A stretch of DNA of 17,089 nt, taken from positions 1 through 17,089 of the forward strand of contig JAGLQD010000057.1 of assembly GCA_023136985.1 (NCBI GenBank), given 5' to 3'. This DNA comes from Candidatus Sabulitectum sp. Lineage in GTDB: Bacteria > Fermentibacterota > Fermentibacteria > Fermentibacterales > JCC-6. Below, piece after piece: positions 7,254 through 15,361 of this stretch. Under the pieces are notes generated by a model. It did no database searches and was not told the DNA's origin. It saw nothing but the letters and a program-made list of their open reading frames with translations. The first letter of the stretch is position 1; the number at the start of each line of letters is the position of its first letter. The translations under genes and the position numbers were made by a program.

Positions 7254-8472
7254 GTGGTAAGCAATTCGTCAAAAAATCTATGTAATTGCTTCCAATATGC
7301 TGCCATAGTAGTTTTTCGGGAGGAGTAGAATTCCCAGCATCAATACATTTGGCTAAAGCTGTTGCTATTGATTCTGGTTCATTCAAGTCAGCAGTAAATC
7401 CAATTGCATATCTCTCAAAGAAGCTGGCCAATTCCGATCCCGGTGGGGTTAGAGCAAGAATTGGAACTCCTGTAGCCATATAGTCAAATATTTTATAAGG
7501 TAGAGCATAGCTAACATCGCTACCTGACTGTGCAAATAAAACATCAGCTCCTGCAAGGTAACCCATTAGATCTGAATGGCGTACTCGCGAATGTAAGTGC
7601 AAATTTTTAGAAAGTCCTGCTTTAGCAAAGAGTATTGACTCTGAATTCGGAATATATCCCCAATGATGTACACGCAATGGCTTATTATAGGATGCTGATA
7701 ATTTCGCAAAAGGGTTAATCAAAGATGTAAGGGTCCGTTCTCCATACAGGGTTCCTGAGTGGGCAATATTAATGCTATTTTCTTCTGCCAAGATTCGATT
7801 CCCTTTAAAAGGATAATATCCGTTTGTAATTACAGCAGATGGAGTATTTGCAAATTCAGGAAAACGCTTAACAAAGCAACTTTTCATTGTGGTACTGCAA
7901 AATACAACAGCTTTAGCTTTTGAAATAATTCTACGCTCTACATGCGTATATTTTAGTCGTGCTTTATTACCCCAGTTGTAACCAGTCCAAGGATCTCTGT
8001 AATCCAGTATCAGAGGAACCCCACTCGAATCTGAGACTTTTTCAGCGGCAAGAAAACTGCTAAACGGAGGCCCTGTAACAATGATTGCATCATATCTATG
8101 CTGTTTTGTAAGGCGTAACCCTGCTCGAGTTGCAAAAAACTTCCAGCCCTCCCATACATCATGTTTGAATAGAGCTCTTCGAAGTAATGATAACACTCTT
8201 CTCTTTAGTCTGTGGTATACATCACGGCGATAATCGGTGGTGCTGGGAAGAAAAACTTTTGTACGACTGATGATGTTGTGGTTGCTGTTGACAGAATCAT
8301 CAAGACCAGAGGAATAGCGATTTTTTACAGTGATAACATCTGTAATTATGTTATTACTGCTAAACTCTTTAGAAAGAGCTGACATGCGTCTTGCCCCAAC
8401 CAGAGAATCTGGGGCAAAAGCATATGAGAAGATTAGCAGACGCTTTATAGAATGGGTCTCGATGATTTTCAT
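7246..8472 (-). CDS. glycosyltransferase family 4-like (GT-B), second copy
   Basis: 408 residues. Seen: an N-terminal strand with SYAFAPDSLVGARRM (16-30), DAIIVTGPPFSSFL (128-141), LDYRDPWTGYNW (156-167), the C-terminal domain opening IAHSGTLYGERT (236-247), LAGADVLFA (306-314), and the donor-site region LPYKIFDYMATGVPILAL (324-341) followed by PPGSE. This is the layout of the GT4/GT4-like subgroup common in O-antigen and capsule loci, including several annotated as WbuB-like, though I assign no symbol. It differs clearly from the GT4 at 2691-3824. It probably adds one residue to the repeat unit on the cytoplasmic face. The ATG at 8472 has only a distant AAAGG (13 nt) and lies 29 nt after the methyltransferase stop. 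It is co-transcribed with the polymerase gene that overlaps it. Confidence 0.88.
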   Translation of the reverse strand: MKIIETHSIKRLLIFSYAFAPDSLVGARRMSALSKEFSSNNIITDVITVKNRYSSGLDDSVNSNHNIISRTKVFLPSTTDYRRDVYHRLKRRVLSLLRRALFKHDVWEGWKFFATRAGLRLTKQHRYDAIIVTGPPFSSFLAAEKVSDSSGVPLILDYRDPWTGYNWGNKARLKYTHVERRIISKAKAVVFCSTTMKSCFVKRFPEFANTPSAVITNGYYPFKGNRILAEENSINIAHSGTLYGERTLTSLINPFAKLSASYNKPLRVHHWGYIPNSESILFAKAGLSKNLHLHSRVRHSDLMGYLAGADVLFAQSGSDVSYALPYKIFDYMATGVPILALTPPGSELASFFERYAIGFTADLNEPESIATALAKCIDAGNSTPPEKLLWQHIGSNYIDFLTNCLPHD

Positions 8473-8501
8473 GAAAATCTAAAAGCCTTTCATCTGGTAA
8501 C

Positions 8502-9302
8502 TCAGTCAATCTTTTCAAATAGAATGTGTATATGACTTGGTCGGGTGGATACAAATGGTCTCTGTACTCTATTTAGGAATCTTGCAAAGCTTGAGCAAAG
8601 TTTCTTAACTTTTGATACTTCAGTTGGTTTCAACAAAAGCTCATTACAATAGATGCATTTTTCTATTTGGTTGTATGTCCCGTTTGGGTTGCCAGAAAAG
8701 CTCATCAAGGCAGAAGATAGCCAGTTTGTACGATTCTTACTGGCTCCCGAAAAATAGAAACCTCTGGTCACAAGTTCAGGAAATAAGGCACGTAGTTTTT
8801 CAAGAGAGAATGTATTTCTATGCCCCCATGGAGGATTAACTCTATTACAGTGTGCACAGGTTGTTTTTCCAAGTCTGATGTCTTGCTCAAAAGGAACTCC
8901 TACTAAAACATACTTGCCAGTGACTCGGGATAACTCTGAAGCCATTACTGGTACAGCTTGAGCAGGAATGTGCTCTAATACTTCGAGACACAAAACAATA
9001 TCAAAGGAGTGTTCGTTAAAAGGTAGATCGCAGCCGGTGCCAACTATCGGTAGAATGTCGACATTTCGCTTCTTGTGGCTTAGCACGAGATCTATCGCAA
9101 TAGTGAATTCGACCACATCGGATATTATCTCGCCGATGAAACAATCCCTAGCTCCAACATCAAGAACATTTCCCATGTCACTTGGTATTAGAGAATATAC
9201 TTTCTCCAATAGTTCTTTCTGTGATAAACTGCTCCTATTTTCCGGTATATCAAGCCTGCTCCAGTCGAGTAAATTCGTATTGAAATTAACTGTTTTATCC
9301 AT
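8502..9302 (-). CDS. SAM-dependent class I methyltransferase with two CxxC pairs
   Basis: 266 residues. Seen: the SAM-binding motif I NVLDVGARDC (45-54), an acidic residue closing strand 2 (IAID, Asp71), CDLPFNEHSFDIVLCLEVLEHI (91-112, the Methyltransf_11-type region) and LSRVTGKYVLVGVP (124-137). A C-x-x-C (Cys149, Cys152) followed by PPWGH, and a second C-x-x-C (Cys216, Cys219), could bind a metal; this arrangement is inferred, not proven. Likely role: O- or N-methylation of a sugar or of an acyl group in the repeat. The start is ATG 9302, since AAAGG lies 8 nt upstream and the ATG overlaps the upstream stop by 8 nt (ATGGATAA). An in-frame start at 9332 would extend 10 residues into the previous gene with no better site. 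Motif I is slightly atypical (GARDC in place of G-x-G-x-G). Confidence 0.87.
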   Translation of the reverse strand: MDKTVNFNTNLLDWSRLDIPENRSSLSQKELLEKVYSLIPSDMGNVLDVGARDCFIGEIISDVVEFTIAIDLVLSHKKRNVDILPIVGTGCDLPFNEHSFDIVLCLEVLEHIPAQAVPVMASELSRVTGKYVLVGVPFEQDIRLGKTTCAHCNRVNPPWGHRNTFSLEKLRALFPELVTRGFYFSGASKNRTNWLSSALMSFSGNPNGTYNQIEKCIYCNELLLKPTEVSKVKKLCSSFARFLNRVQRPFVSTRPSHIHILFEKID

Positions 9303-10854
9303 GGGAAGTACCTTTACAAGAGTAAAAAGCAAACCTTTTCAATATCGCTCTATGACCGCGTATGATCATAGTGATACCAAGTCTAAGTGGTGGCAAAGGA
9401 GTATAGCGCACAATTCGTGAGATTTTTTCTAAACCTCCTTTAAGGATACCTTTCTGGGAAGGAATATTCTTGATTGAGGTAATCATATAGATTGATTTCA
9501 CATCAAGACTAGGCATCCTATTTGTCAAATATTTAATCATATTGGGATAAATACTTCGACCTCTGAACTTCTCACTAGTAAAGCAGTGAGTGATTTCTCT
9601 CTCATTTCCTCTAAGGCCAATATTTTTTTCTTCATCTTTTACTTCGAGTTCTCGGGTTATTAACCAGGAAACGTGAGCTAATTCCCCGTTTATCCAGGAA
9701 CCAAAAGCACCTTCAGATGAACCATATGCAACATATTTATTGTATACCTTTTGAAACTCAGTGTTTTTGCAGTTAATTAAATCGTTATCTGATAGCGGTT
9801 TAAAATCGTAATTATTACTGGAATTATCTTCTTTCAATGTCTCAGTAGAAACCCGAAAAACAACATACTCAACTCGTGCAAGTAAATAGGTTCTATACCA
9901 CCCAACAGGATTACTTTTTATTATTCGAATTTGTTTCGTCAGTACAGCTAACACGCTTCTATTAATCGTTACGTTGAACTCAGGAAGAAATATTTTCACG
10001 CCGCCAAACCGTTTCTTAAAGGAATTTAGACCTGTTTCATTAGAAGTAACTCCGCCAAGATTAAATAGCGACAGCCCACGGTCTTTATATAATTCCATTA
10101 CTTTGTACAACAGGTAGTTGGATGCTCCTAGTTCCATGCCTAGAGGGCTTGTTCCGGCGGAGAACAGGTATCCACCATTTTTCGTTTTCAAAATGCAGGC
10201 GGAAGAAATAACCTTCCCATTGTGCTTTGCGAAGCAAAGTTCAGCAGCATCATTCTCTAGCAATGCTTTCACAAAAGGGTTTGTCTCTTTATGATCTGAT
10301 TCTAAGTTGCGTCTAAGTTGAGACAGATGCTGCATCTCAACGTGCTGATCCAAAGAATCTACGCCGTTGCAACAAGAGAATGAAACCTGGGCTTTTTCTG
10401 CTTTTCTAACCATGTTGCGGTGCTTCGAGTGAAGAGTTGTCATGTTGAAGTTCTTTAATTGAAGATGATACTCCCAACGTTCTTTACCCTTTATGATATT
10501 TCTGATTTCTGGTACAGGAAAAGGCTCAGAGCAGAAGGTTAAAATTTGTAAGGTATGTATATTGATGCTATTTAAATATTTCAATAACTGAGTCCAAAAA
10601 GAAAGTGAATCTTCTTGTCTGATGCTTATAACATTTACCGAAACCTTGCGCTCTATCCGTGTAGAATGGAAGGTTAGCAATGCTGCTGAAACGGGAATAC
10701 CGTTAGATTCCCCGGTAATCATGGTGAATGGTTTTCCCGTTGATTTCAGACTTGCAATGTATTCGTTAGTAGCTAATGGGGAACTGGGGAAAAACGCAGA
10801 AAGATTCAGTGTGCTAAAATCGCTGTTCTGATTAAGTAATATTAGTTCAATCAT
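9295..10854 (-). CDS. FemAB-like acyltransferase fused to a C-terminal GNAT domain
   Basis: 519 residues, longer than a single FemAB-like protein (about 330-350). The N-terminal part (1 to about 330) has the features of the FemAB/GNAT-duplication family: HSKHRNMVRKAEK (142-154), GGYLFSAGTSPLGMELGASN (227-246), KVMELYKDRGLSLFNLGGV (251-269) and GLNSFKKRFGG (275-285). The C-terminal part (about 350-519) looks like a separate GNAT domain: GAFGSWINGELAHVSWLI (382-399), ITHCFTSEKFRGRSIYPNMI (421-440; RGRSIYP resembles the acetyl-CoA loop) and KNIPSQKGILKGG (462-474). Known FemAB enzymes transfer aminoacyl groups and GNATs transfer acyl-CoA groups; which acyl group is used here is unknown. The ATG overlaps the upstream TGA (ATGA, 10851-10854), so coupling with the toroid gene is likely. 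Inference: one or two N-acylations of an amino sugar. Confidence 0.75.
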   Translation of the reverse strand: MIELILLNQNSDFSTLNLSAFFPSSPLATNEYIASLKSTGKPFTMITGESNGIPVSAALLTFHSTRIERKVSVNVISIRQEDSLSFWTQLLKYLNSINIHTLQILTFCSEPFPVPEIRNIIKGKERWEYHLQLKNFNMTTLHSKHRNMVRKAEKAQVSFSCCNGVDSLDQHVEMQHLSQLRRNLESDHKETNPFVKALLENDAAELCFAKHNGKVISSACILKTKNGGYLFSAGTSPLGMELGASNYLLYKVMELYKDRGLSLFNLGGVTSNETGLNSFKKRFGGVKIFLPEFNVTINRSVLAVLTKQIRIIKSNPVGWYRTYLLARVEYVVFRVSTETLKEDNSSNNYDFKPLSDNDLINCKNTEFQKVYNKYVAYGSSEGAFGSWINGELAHVSWLITRELEVKDEEKNIGLRGNEREITHCFTSEKFRGRSIYPNMIKYLTNRMPSLDVKSIYMITSIKNIPSQKGILKGGLEKISRIVRYTPLPPLRLGITMIIRGHRAILKRFAFYSCKGTSHG

Positions 10855-12041
10855 TCAAGCTCCATAAGATTCATCAATGCATCTGCTGTGAATTTAGCAG
10901 CCCAGTTCGGATACTGATAACTGCAATATCCTCCCTGAACAGGCTCGGAGCCCCTGACTCCACCTATCAATTCTGGTGTCCCAGAAGTGCGTATTGTTCC
11001 TTTAACAGAATTAATAAGTTGCAATGCTGCTTTATGATATTTTGATTCATTTGTAAGAGAATACATTCGTAGCAACACAATTGCAATTTGAGAATTGCCG
11101 GTAAGACATTGCCATTGTACTGCGGGTTCCCAGTTTTTTGTAAGTCTACCTGGGAGGTAACCATTCTTTTTTAGTATGTCAACAATAGCATCAGATGTTT
11201 TAGTAACGGAATTCAGGAAAAGTTCTGTTTGTGAGTATTCATACGCCTGCCATATACCTCGCATAGTGTAGCCCAAAGTATGTGTTAAGGGAGCATCGGG
11301 ATTAGATAAACAGCAGTTAGCAAACCAGCCGTTATCGGATTGCTGTGATATAGCCCATTCGATATTCCGAAAGGCGCTTTCTGAATAAACTTGATTACCA
11401 GAGCTCTTTGCTGCCTCAAGTAGACCAAAAGCAACATGTGTATCGTAGGTGGCTAAACCAGGCATTGCCACTGGAGATTTGTTGCGCGACCACTTGCCGT
11501 CTGAATCCTGTACAGATAACAACCAGGATGCAGCTTTGCACATGGGAGTTCTGTATTTCTCGCCAAATTGTGTAAATGCTGATGCAAGTCCAATAAGAAT
11601 TTGACCAGTATTGAAAACTACAGGAAGTGGGTACTCTTGAATTCTATCAACTGTACTTCCGGTGAATCCTCCATTTTCGAGTTGAATCGAGGTCAGCCAG
11701 TCAGCCATCTTTTTAGCACGGTCAAGATTTGTGCTAGACCTTACAAATTTATTCGATTTGATGAATGTTTCTAGGATATATCCCGTAGTTTCGGGATACG
11801 AATAGCCCCAGCCATGCAGATGAGAAAAATGTCTTGCCACACCATTGTCCCCGGCGGCGTTACTATCTTGAGCAAGCCCCATCCATACAAGCAAAAGATT
11901 TAGTACCTGAATATCTGGCATATTTACTGCACTGTTTTCTACAGCACGATCGGAGCAGTAGAATTTCCTGATTTTATATTTAGTAAGAAACAATTTTGCT
12001 TCAGGTATAATTCTGATATATCTTCTCACAACTTCTCCCAT
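10851..12041 (-). CDS. alpha/alpha-toroid protein (prenyltransferase/terpene-cyclase-like or glycan-active), function unknown
   Basis: 396 residues, mostly alpha-helical by pattern. Repeated short motifs close helix pairs: SIQLENGGF (118-126), SVQDSDGKW (176-184) and SQQSDNGWF (232-240), spaced 56-58 residues apart. Further candidate active-cavity segments are GWGYSYPETTGYI (77-89), YDTHVAFGLLEAA (199-211) and GGYCSYQYPNWAAKF (370-384). Q-x-x-(D/N)G-x-(F/W) repeats of this kind occur in the terpene cyclase/prenyltransferase toroid superfamily and in related glycan-active (alpha/alpha)6 proteins. No DxDD or DCTAE cyclase motif is seen, so a squalene-hopene cyclase is unlikely. No signal peptide is seen. 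Given its neighbours, a role in sugar modification or epimerisation is plausible but not shown. Start: ATG 12041 lacks a Shine-Dalgarno, whereas GTG at 12029 has GGGAG 5 nt upstream and may be the true start. Confidence 0.72.
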   Translation of the reverse strand: MGEVVRRYIRIIPEAKLFLTKYKIRKFYCSDRAVENSAVNMPDIQVLNLLLVWMGLAQDSNAAGDNGVARHFSHLHGWGYSYPETTGYILETFIKSNKFVRSSTNLDRAKKMADWLTSIQLENGGFTGSTVDRIQEYPLPVVFNTGQILIGLASAFTQFGEKYRTPMCKAASWLLSVQDSDGKWSRNKSPVAMPGLATYDTHVAFGLLEAAKSSGNQVYSESAFRNIEWAISQQSDNGWFANCCLSNPDAPLTHTLGYTMRGIWQAYEYSQTELFLNSVTKTSDAIVDILKKNGYLPGRLTKNWEPAVQWQCLTGNSQIAIVLLRMYSLTNESKYHKAALQLINSVKGTIRTSGTPELIGGVRGSEPVQGGYCSYQYPNWAAKFTADALMNLMELE

Positions 12042-12065
12042 TAAAACAATATATAAATTGTAGTG

Positions 12066-13514
12066 TCACTTCTGCTTACTGGCCACTAAGATTGCCTTTA
12101 GTTTTCTTAACACATTCCCGTCCAGCAAGGATAGAGTTCTGGCAAAAACCAAAAGCAAGAAGACGGCCAGAAAATGCAAGGCAATTACAATACCTAAATC
12201 AAATGCGATAATAACCCTGCCTAAATATACGGCAATTGTCACAGAGGCAATAATGAACATCGTTTCATTCAGCAAATTACGACGGTATGCGAATAGTTTT
12301 CTTCCGATTTGAGCAGTGATTAGTCTTAGTATGAAAAAGGATATCAAAGTTGCAACAGCAGCTCCCGAATAACCCAATGTCGGGATCAACACCAGATTAA
12401 GACCAATATTAAGAAGACCGGCAAATAGAATCAGATAGGGAATACTTTTCGTTTTGCCTGAAAAGTGGAATCCCATTAGTTCATAGTTGTACAATCCCCA
12501 TAATACTTGTGTTATTGAGATCATGGGAATAATTTCAATTGCCTGATTAAAGGAGTCGTTCTTTGAAAGGGCGGTAGCAGCAAGAACAGCAAGAGCGCTA
12601 GCAATAATACCTGCAATGCAGAATCCTACAATAATGATCTTTGTTATCGCAGAGAATTTATTTTCTCGATTATCGCCATAAAAGAGTTCCCAGCGGACAG
12701 GACTCCAAGCCATGAAGAAAGGAACTATAATAAATCCTTTTGTGAGCATGCCGAAATTTAGAGCGAAAGTATACAATCCAAGATCTGATTTCCCCAGAAT
12801 ATAGTTTAAGGATAGTTTGTCAGAAAAATTCATAAGCAATGAGGATATGTTACCCAGCATAAGCGGTATGCTAAAAGCAATTATAGTGCTATATAGTTCT
12901 TTGTTCGTGCATTTCGAAACCCGGCCACGCAACAGAAACAAACCAACGAACGCAGTTAGTATATAGAATAGGCTTCTAGCTCCGATTGCCCCCTTATATC
13001 CCATTGCTAGACCTGCTACCATGAGAATGACAAGAAGAACCCTCAATACCCCCATAATTGATGTGATTATTAGATATGTCTTGGCTTTATGCTCTGCACG
13101 CAAGAGGCTAAGTCCCATATTGTATATCGTGAAAAGAATGGTGCCAAAAAGATAGAGTACCATAAGACCGCTATCTTGTGTAGGAAAAATTCTAAGTAAA
13201 GGAATCACTATCAACACTAATAAAACTAATCCTGCCAGTATGGGCAGGATAGTGGCGATGAAGACGATTTCACCTCTTGAATAATTATCGCTAACTTTCT
13301 TGTAATACTTCCAAAACGCAGTACCAAGTCCTAGCCCAACAATGACTGAAAAAACACCTCCGACAGTCATGATAAATGACATACGCCCATAGTCTTCAGT
13401 TGTGAGATAGCTTGTATAGAGAGGAACCAGTAATATTGCAATAGCTTTATCTATGAAAGGACCTAAAGTGTAAACCTTGGCATCTTTAATAAATCTCTTA
13501 GTAATATGCTGCAA
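12066..13514 (-). CDS. wzx: Wzx-like polysaccharide flippase (MOP superfamily)
   Basis: 482 residues, the usual size for Wzx/RfbX, with about 12-14 hydrophobic helices. The N-terminal pattern AKVYTLGPFIDKAIAILLVPLYTSYLTTEDYG is characteristic, here residues 12-43, followed by glycine-rich membrane helices (GGVFSVIVGLGLGTAF, 52-67). Later segments include SLLMNFSDKLSLNYILG and GLYTFALNFGMLTKGF. Members of the family translocate undecaprenyl-pyrophosphate-linked repeats across the inner membrane for a Wzy-dependent pathway, and the Wzy-like gene is downstream in the same run. The start is TTG (13514-13512), supported by GAAGG (13521-13525) with a 6-nt spacer. That site overlaps the stop of a broken coding-like fragment just upstream. 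The stop lies 24 nt before the toroid ATG. Confidence 0.9.
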   Translation of the reverse strand: MQHITKRFIKDAKVYTLGPFIDKAIAILLVPLYTSYLTTEDYGRMSFIMTVGGVFSVIVGLGLGTAFWKYYKKVSDNYSRGEIVFIATILPILAGLVLLVLIVIPLLRIFPTQDSGLMVLYLFGTILFTIYNMGLSLLRAEHKAKTYLIITSIMGVLRVLLVILMVAGLAMGYKGAIGARSLFYILTAFVGLFLLRGRVSKCTNKELYSTIIAFSIPLMLGNISSLLMNFSDKLSLNYILGKSDLGLYTFALNFGMLTKGFIIVPFFMAWSPVRWELFYGDNRENKFSAITKIIIVGFCIAGIIASALAVLAATALSKNDSFNQAIEIIPMISITQVLWGLYNYELMGFHFSGKTKSIPYLILFAGLLNIGLNLVLIPTLGYSGAAVATLISFFILRLITAQIGRKLFAYRRNLLNETMFIIASVTIAVYLGRVIIAFDLGIVIALHFLAVFLLLVFARTLSLLDGNVLRKLKAILVASKQK

Positions 13515-13812
13515 ATTAATCCTTCACCTAAATCTAAACTCCAGCTTAGTAACATCAAACACTCTACGAACAGGGTTCAAAAGAGGGAAAAATCTATAAA
13601 TGATTTGACCTCCAGCAGAAAATCATTCATACTTATCGCAGACAGATTCATTATGCGATGAGTAATCCTGATAAAGAGTGCTTAAATTTCGCTCTGATGC
13701 CAATCAATACATACTCGAAAAAATGTAAGCGTCCAATGATTAGTCTGTGTGTGTCCTTGCGATCTTTGTAATTGATTTATTCAGTATGCATAAATATATG
13801 CACTTGCCTAAT
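13515..13812 (-). other. 298-nt stretch with broken coding-like fragments (possible decayed gene)
   Basis: No intact gene is seen here. On the minus strand one frame ends FSAGGQIIYRFFPLLNP..., then VRRVFDVTKLEFRFR and TGA at 13524-13526, overlapping the flippase ribosome binding site. The same frame upstream reads LASERNLSTLYQDYSSHNE and YE before a TGA near 13624. A second frame (13776-13651) reads HRLIIGRLHFFEYVLIGIRA and ends KFKHSLSGLLIA. These fragments suggest, but do not prove, a gene that once lay between DUF362 and wzx and has been broken by stops and shifts. A plus-strand frame is also open for about 50 codons, so the evidence is weak. A small AT-rich hairpin (TGCATA, loop AATA, TATGCA; 13787-13802) lies just after the DUF362 stop. 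No clear sigma70 promoter is seen. Confidence 0.35.
13521..13525 (-). promoter_or_regulatory. ribosome binding site fixing the TTG start of the flippase
   Basis: The minus strand reads GAAGG, then ATTAAT, then TTG (13514-13512). The spacing of 6 nt is ideal and no in-frame ATG or GTG lies nearby upstream. Confidence 0.6.
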
Positions 13813-15156
13813 TCACTTGTTTGAGGAATTGTCACGCTCCCACCCTTCAGGAAGCTTGGCCACAGGGTAGTCGAATACCCGATCGGTCAGTTTGTAAGTC
13901 TTTCCTTTGTAGATCAATGCAATTTCTTCATCCGCATCTTTTCCAAATACAGATGATGCATTTGCAACAAGTGGTATTGTTTCTGGAACCATACCCAGCA
14001 TGATCGAGTGAAAGTAGTCCGCCACATCTGTTCGGTCAGTAACAGTGATTACCCCCACCAGAAGAGGTTCTGGATTCAGAGGCCCGTCGCCCTGTCCACA
14101 TATTACTGCATCTGTGATAGTCAGAACCTTGCGTTGTTTTGTAACTGAAATATCACCTGCTGCTGTTCCATAATACAGTATCCGGTTTAAGTCTAAAGCT
14201 GTTCGCCAGACTGTATCGTTACCGTACCAGTTTCCTCCGATATCTCCAATTCCACCAAGCTTCCGGTGGACAAGCGAAACAACTTTTCTAATAAACAAGA
14301 AGATTTTTCTAGCAGAGAGTTTTTTACACATATAGGCATAGTCATTAAGATTTTCTATGAATGTTTTCAGAATGTTTCTCTTTAAATAGCAATCTCCATT
14401 TTGTTGAACGCTGCCTTTTCTGTGATGTGGCAGAAATTCTTTGTTCCCGTTAATCCCGATAAGATTTTTTAATGCTCCTGTGATTCCTGCTTTTTTATGT
14501 GTTTTCAGCTTTGGTATAGAAATTACCACATCAGCGTCTATTATTTCTTTGGCGACAAGGTACTGGTGAATCCCTTTAGCATGCGTTTTGTTGAGCTTGC
14601 GATGATCATACATACCAACTCTAAAACTGTTTTTTCGAGTTGATATAGGCTCCAAATAACTACTTTTCTTTAAATCAAACAGGACGTAGTTTGATTCCGG
14701 CCTAACATTCTCCGTCTGCATCCCGGACTGATAGAGAGTCCTTCGAAAATCAACAATTCGCAGAGGGATACTGCCACATGCCTGGTGAAAAGAGTTTCGC
14801 ATCTGCTCAGTTACTAATTTTTCCCATATACATCCCTGAATAGGAGCATCTCCTAAAATGATTTCTCGGGGATGGCAAAGAGAAACACGTTTTATAACTT
14901 CAATAATTATCTGGGTATTGGTAATCATGCATCCCTGCCCCAGACTATCATTCCGCGGGTGTCTCACATAATTGGGCTTGATTACCACTTTAGAGCCAGG
15001 TGCTATAAGGCTTTGCAACCCTCCTGAATCTGTACCGGACCAATCCTTAATTGCTTCATCTATAAGTGTGGATATAGTTGCAGGGTCATACATTTCAACC
15101 CCACTGAGATTCTCAGATCGAGCAAGACCCAATTTAACGCTCATTATCAACCCCAT
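13813..15156 (-). CDS. DUF362-domain protein of a polysaccharide locus
   Basis: 447 residues. Seen: SKVVIKPNYV (55-64), ITNTQIIIEVI (78-88), REIILGDAPIQG (97-108), DADVVISIPKLKTHKKAGIT (207-226) continuing GALKNLIGINGNKEFLPHHR (227-246), and a C-terminal part with DAVICGQGDGPLNPEP (349-364) and NASSVFGKD (399-407). These are characteristic of the DUF362 family. Some DUF362 proteins carry 4Fe-4S ferredoxin motifs; none is present here. The reaction is not established, although members recur in exopolysaccharide clusters. No signal peptide is seen. Start: ATG 15156 has no ribosome site, whereas the in-frame ATG at 15144 has GGGG 6 nt upstream and gives the N-terminus MSVKLGLARSEN, so 15144 may be correct. 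A candidate promoter lies at 15174-15202. The gene may be transcribed with the flippase operon, but about 300 nt separate them. Confidence 0.85.
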   Translation of the reverse strand: MGLIMSVKLGLARSENLSGVEMYDPATISTLIDEAIKDWSGTDSGGLQSLIAPGSKVVIKPNYVRHPRNDSLGQGCMITNTQIIIEVIKRVSLCHPREIILGDAPIQGCIWEKLVTEQMRNSFHQACGSIPLRIVDFRRTLYQSGMQTENVRPESNYVLFDLKKSSYLEPISTRKNSFRVGMYDHRKLNKTHAKGIHQYLVAKEIIDADVVISIPKLKTHKKAGITGALKNLIGINGNKEFLPHHRKGSVQQNGDCYLKRNILKTFIENLNDYAYMCKKLSARKIFLFIRKVVSLVHRKLGGIGDIGGNWYGNDTVWRTALDLNRILYYGTAAGDISVTKQRKVLTITDAVICGQGDGPLNPEPLLVGVITVTDRTDVADYFHSIMLGMVPETIPLVANASSVFGKDADEEIALIYKGKTYKLTDRVFDYPVAKLPEGWERDNSSNK

Positions 15157-15173
15157 CCGTAATTTTGTAAATA

Positions 15174-15202
15174 AATATAAGGCATTTAAATATCGGGGTC
15201 AT
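15174..15202 (-). promoter_or_regulatory. candidate sigma70 promoter before the DUF362 gene
   Basis: On the minus strand, ATGACC (15202-15197, 4 of 6 matches to TTGACA) and TATATT (15179-15174, 5 of 6 to TATAAT) are separated by exactly 17 nt. Transcription would start near 15167, shortly before the ATG codons at 15156 and 15144. The rest of the 205-nt gap (15157-15361) shows no gene and no convincing terminator for the dehydrogenase. Confidence 0.4.
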
Positions 15203-15361
15203 TTGGCGTGGAATCTGCTATTGCCTGGTGTCCTCAATATGCCATTCAACTTTGATTATGGCTAATGTACTATCATGCACTCTCCCATAGTCCGACGAAA
15301 TTGAATGAAAGTAAGGTTTGTATCACAAGCGAAGAATCTATTTTTTCTAAATCCTAACACA

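Noticed and set aside
8968..9420. Open plus-strand frame of 150 codons over the methyltransferase and FemAB-GNAT ends
   Set aside because: It is antisense to two well supported, coupled genes and shows no protein family features.
10851..12041. Squalene-hopene cyclase
   Set aside because: At 396 residues it is far shorter than the usual 630 or more, and the DxDD catalytic motif is absent.
13787..13802. Inverted repeat TGCATA-AATA-TATGCA after the DUF362 stop as a terminator
   Set aside because: The stem is short and AT-rich and no run of T follows, so it is not a convincing intrinsic terminator.
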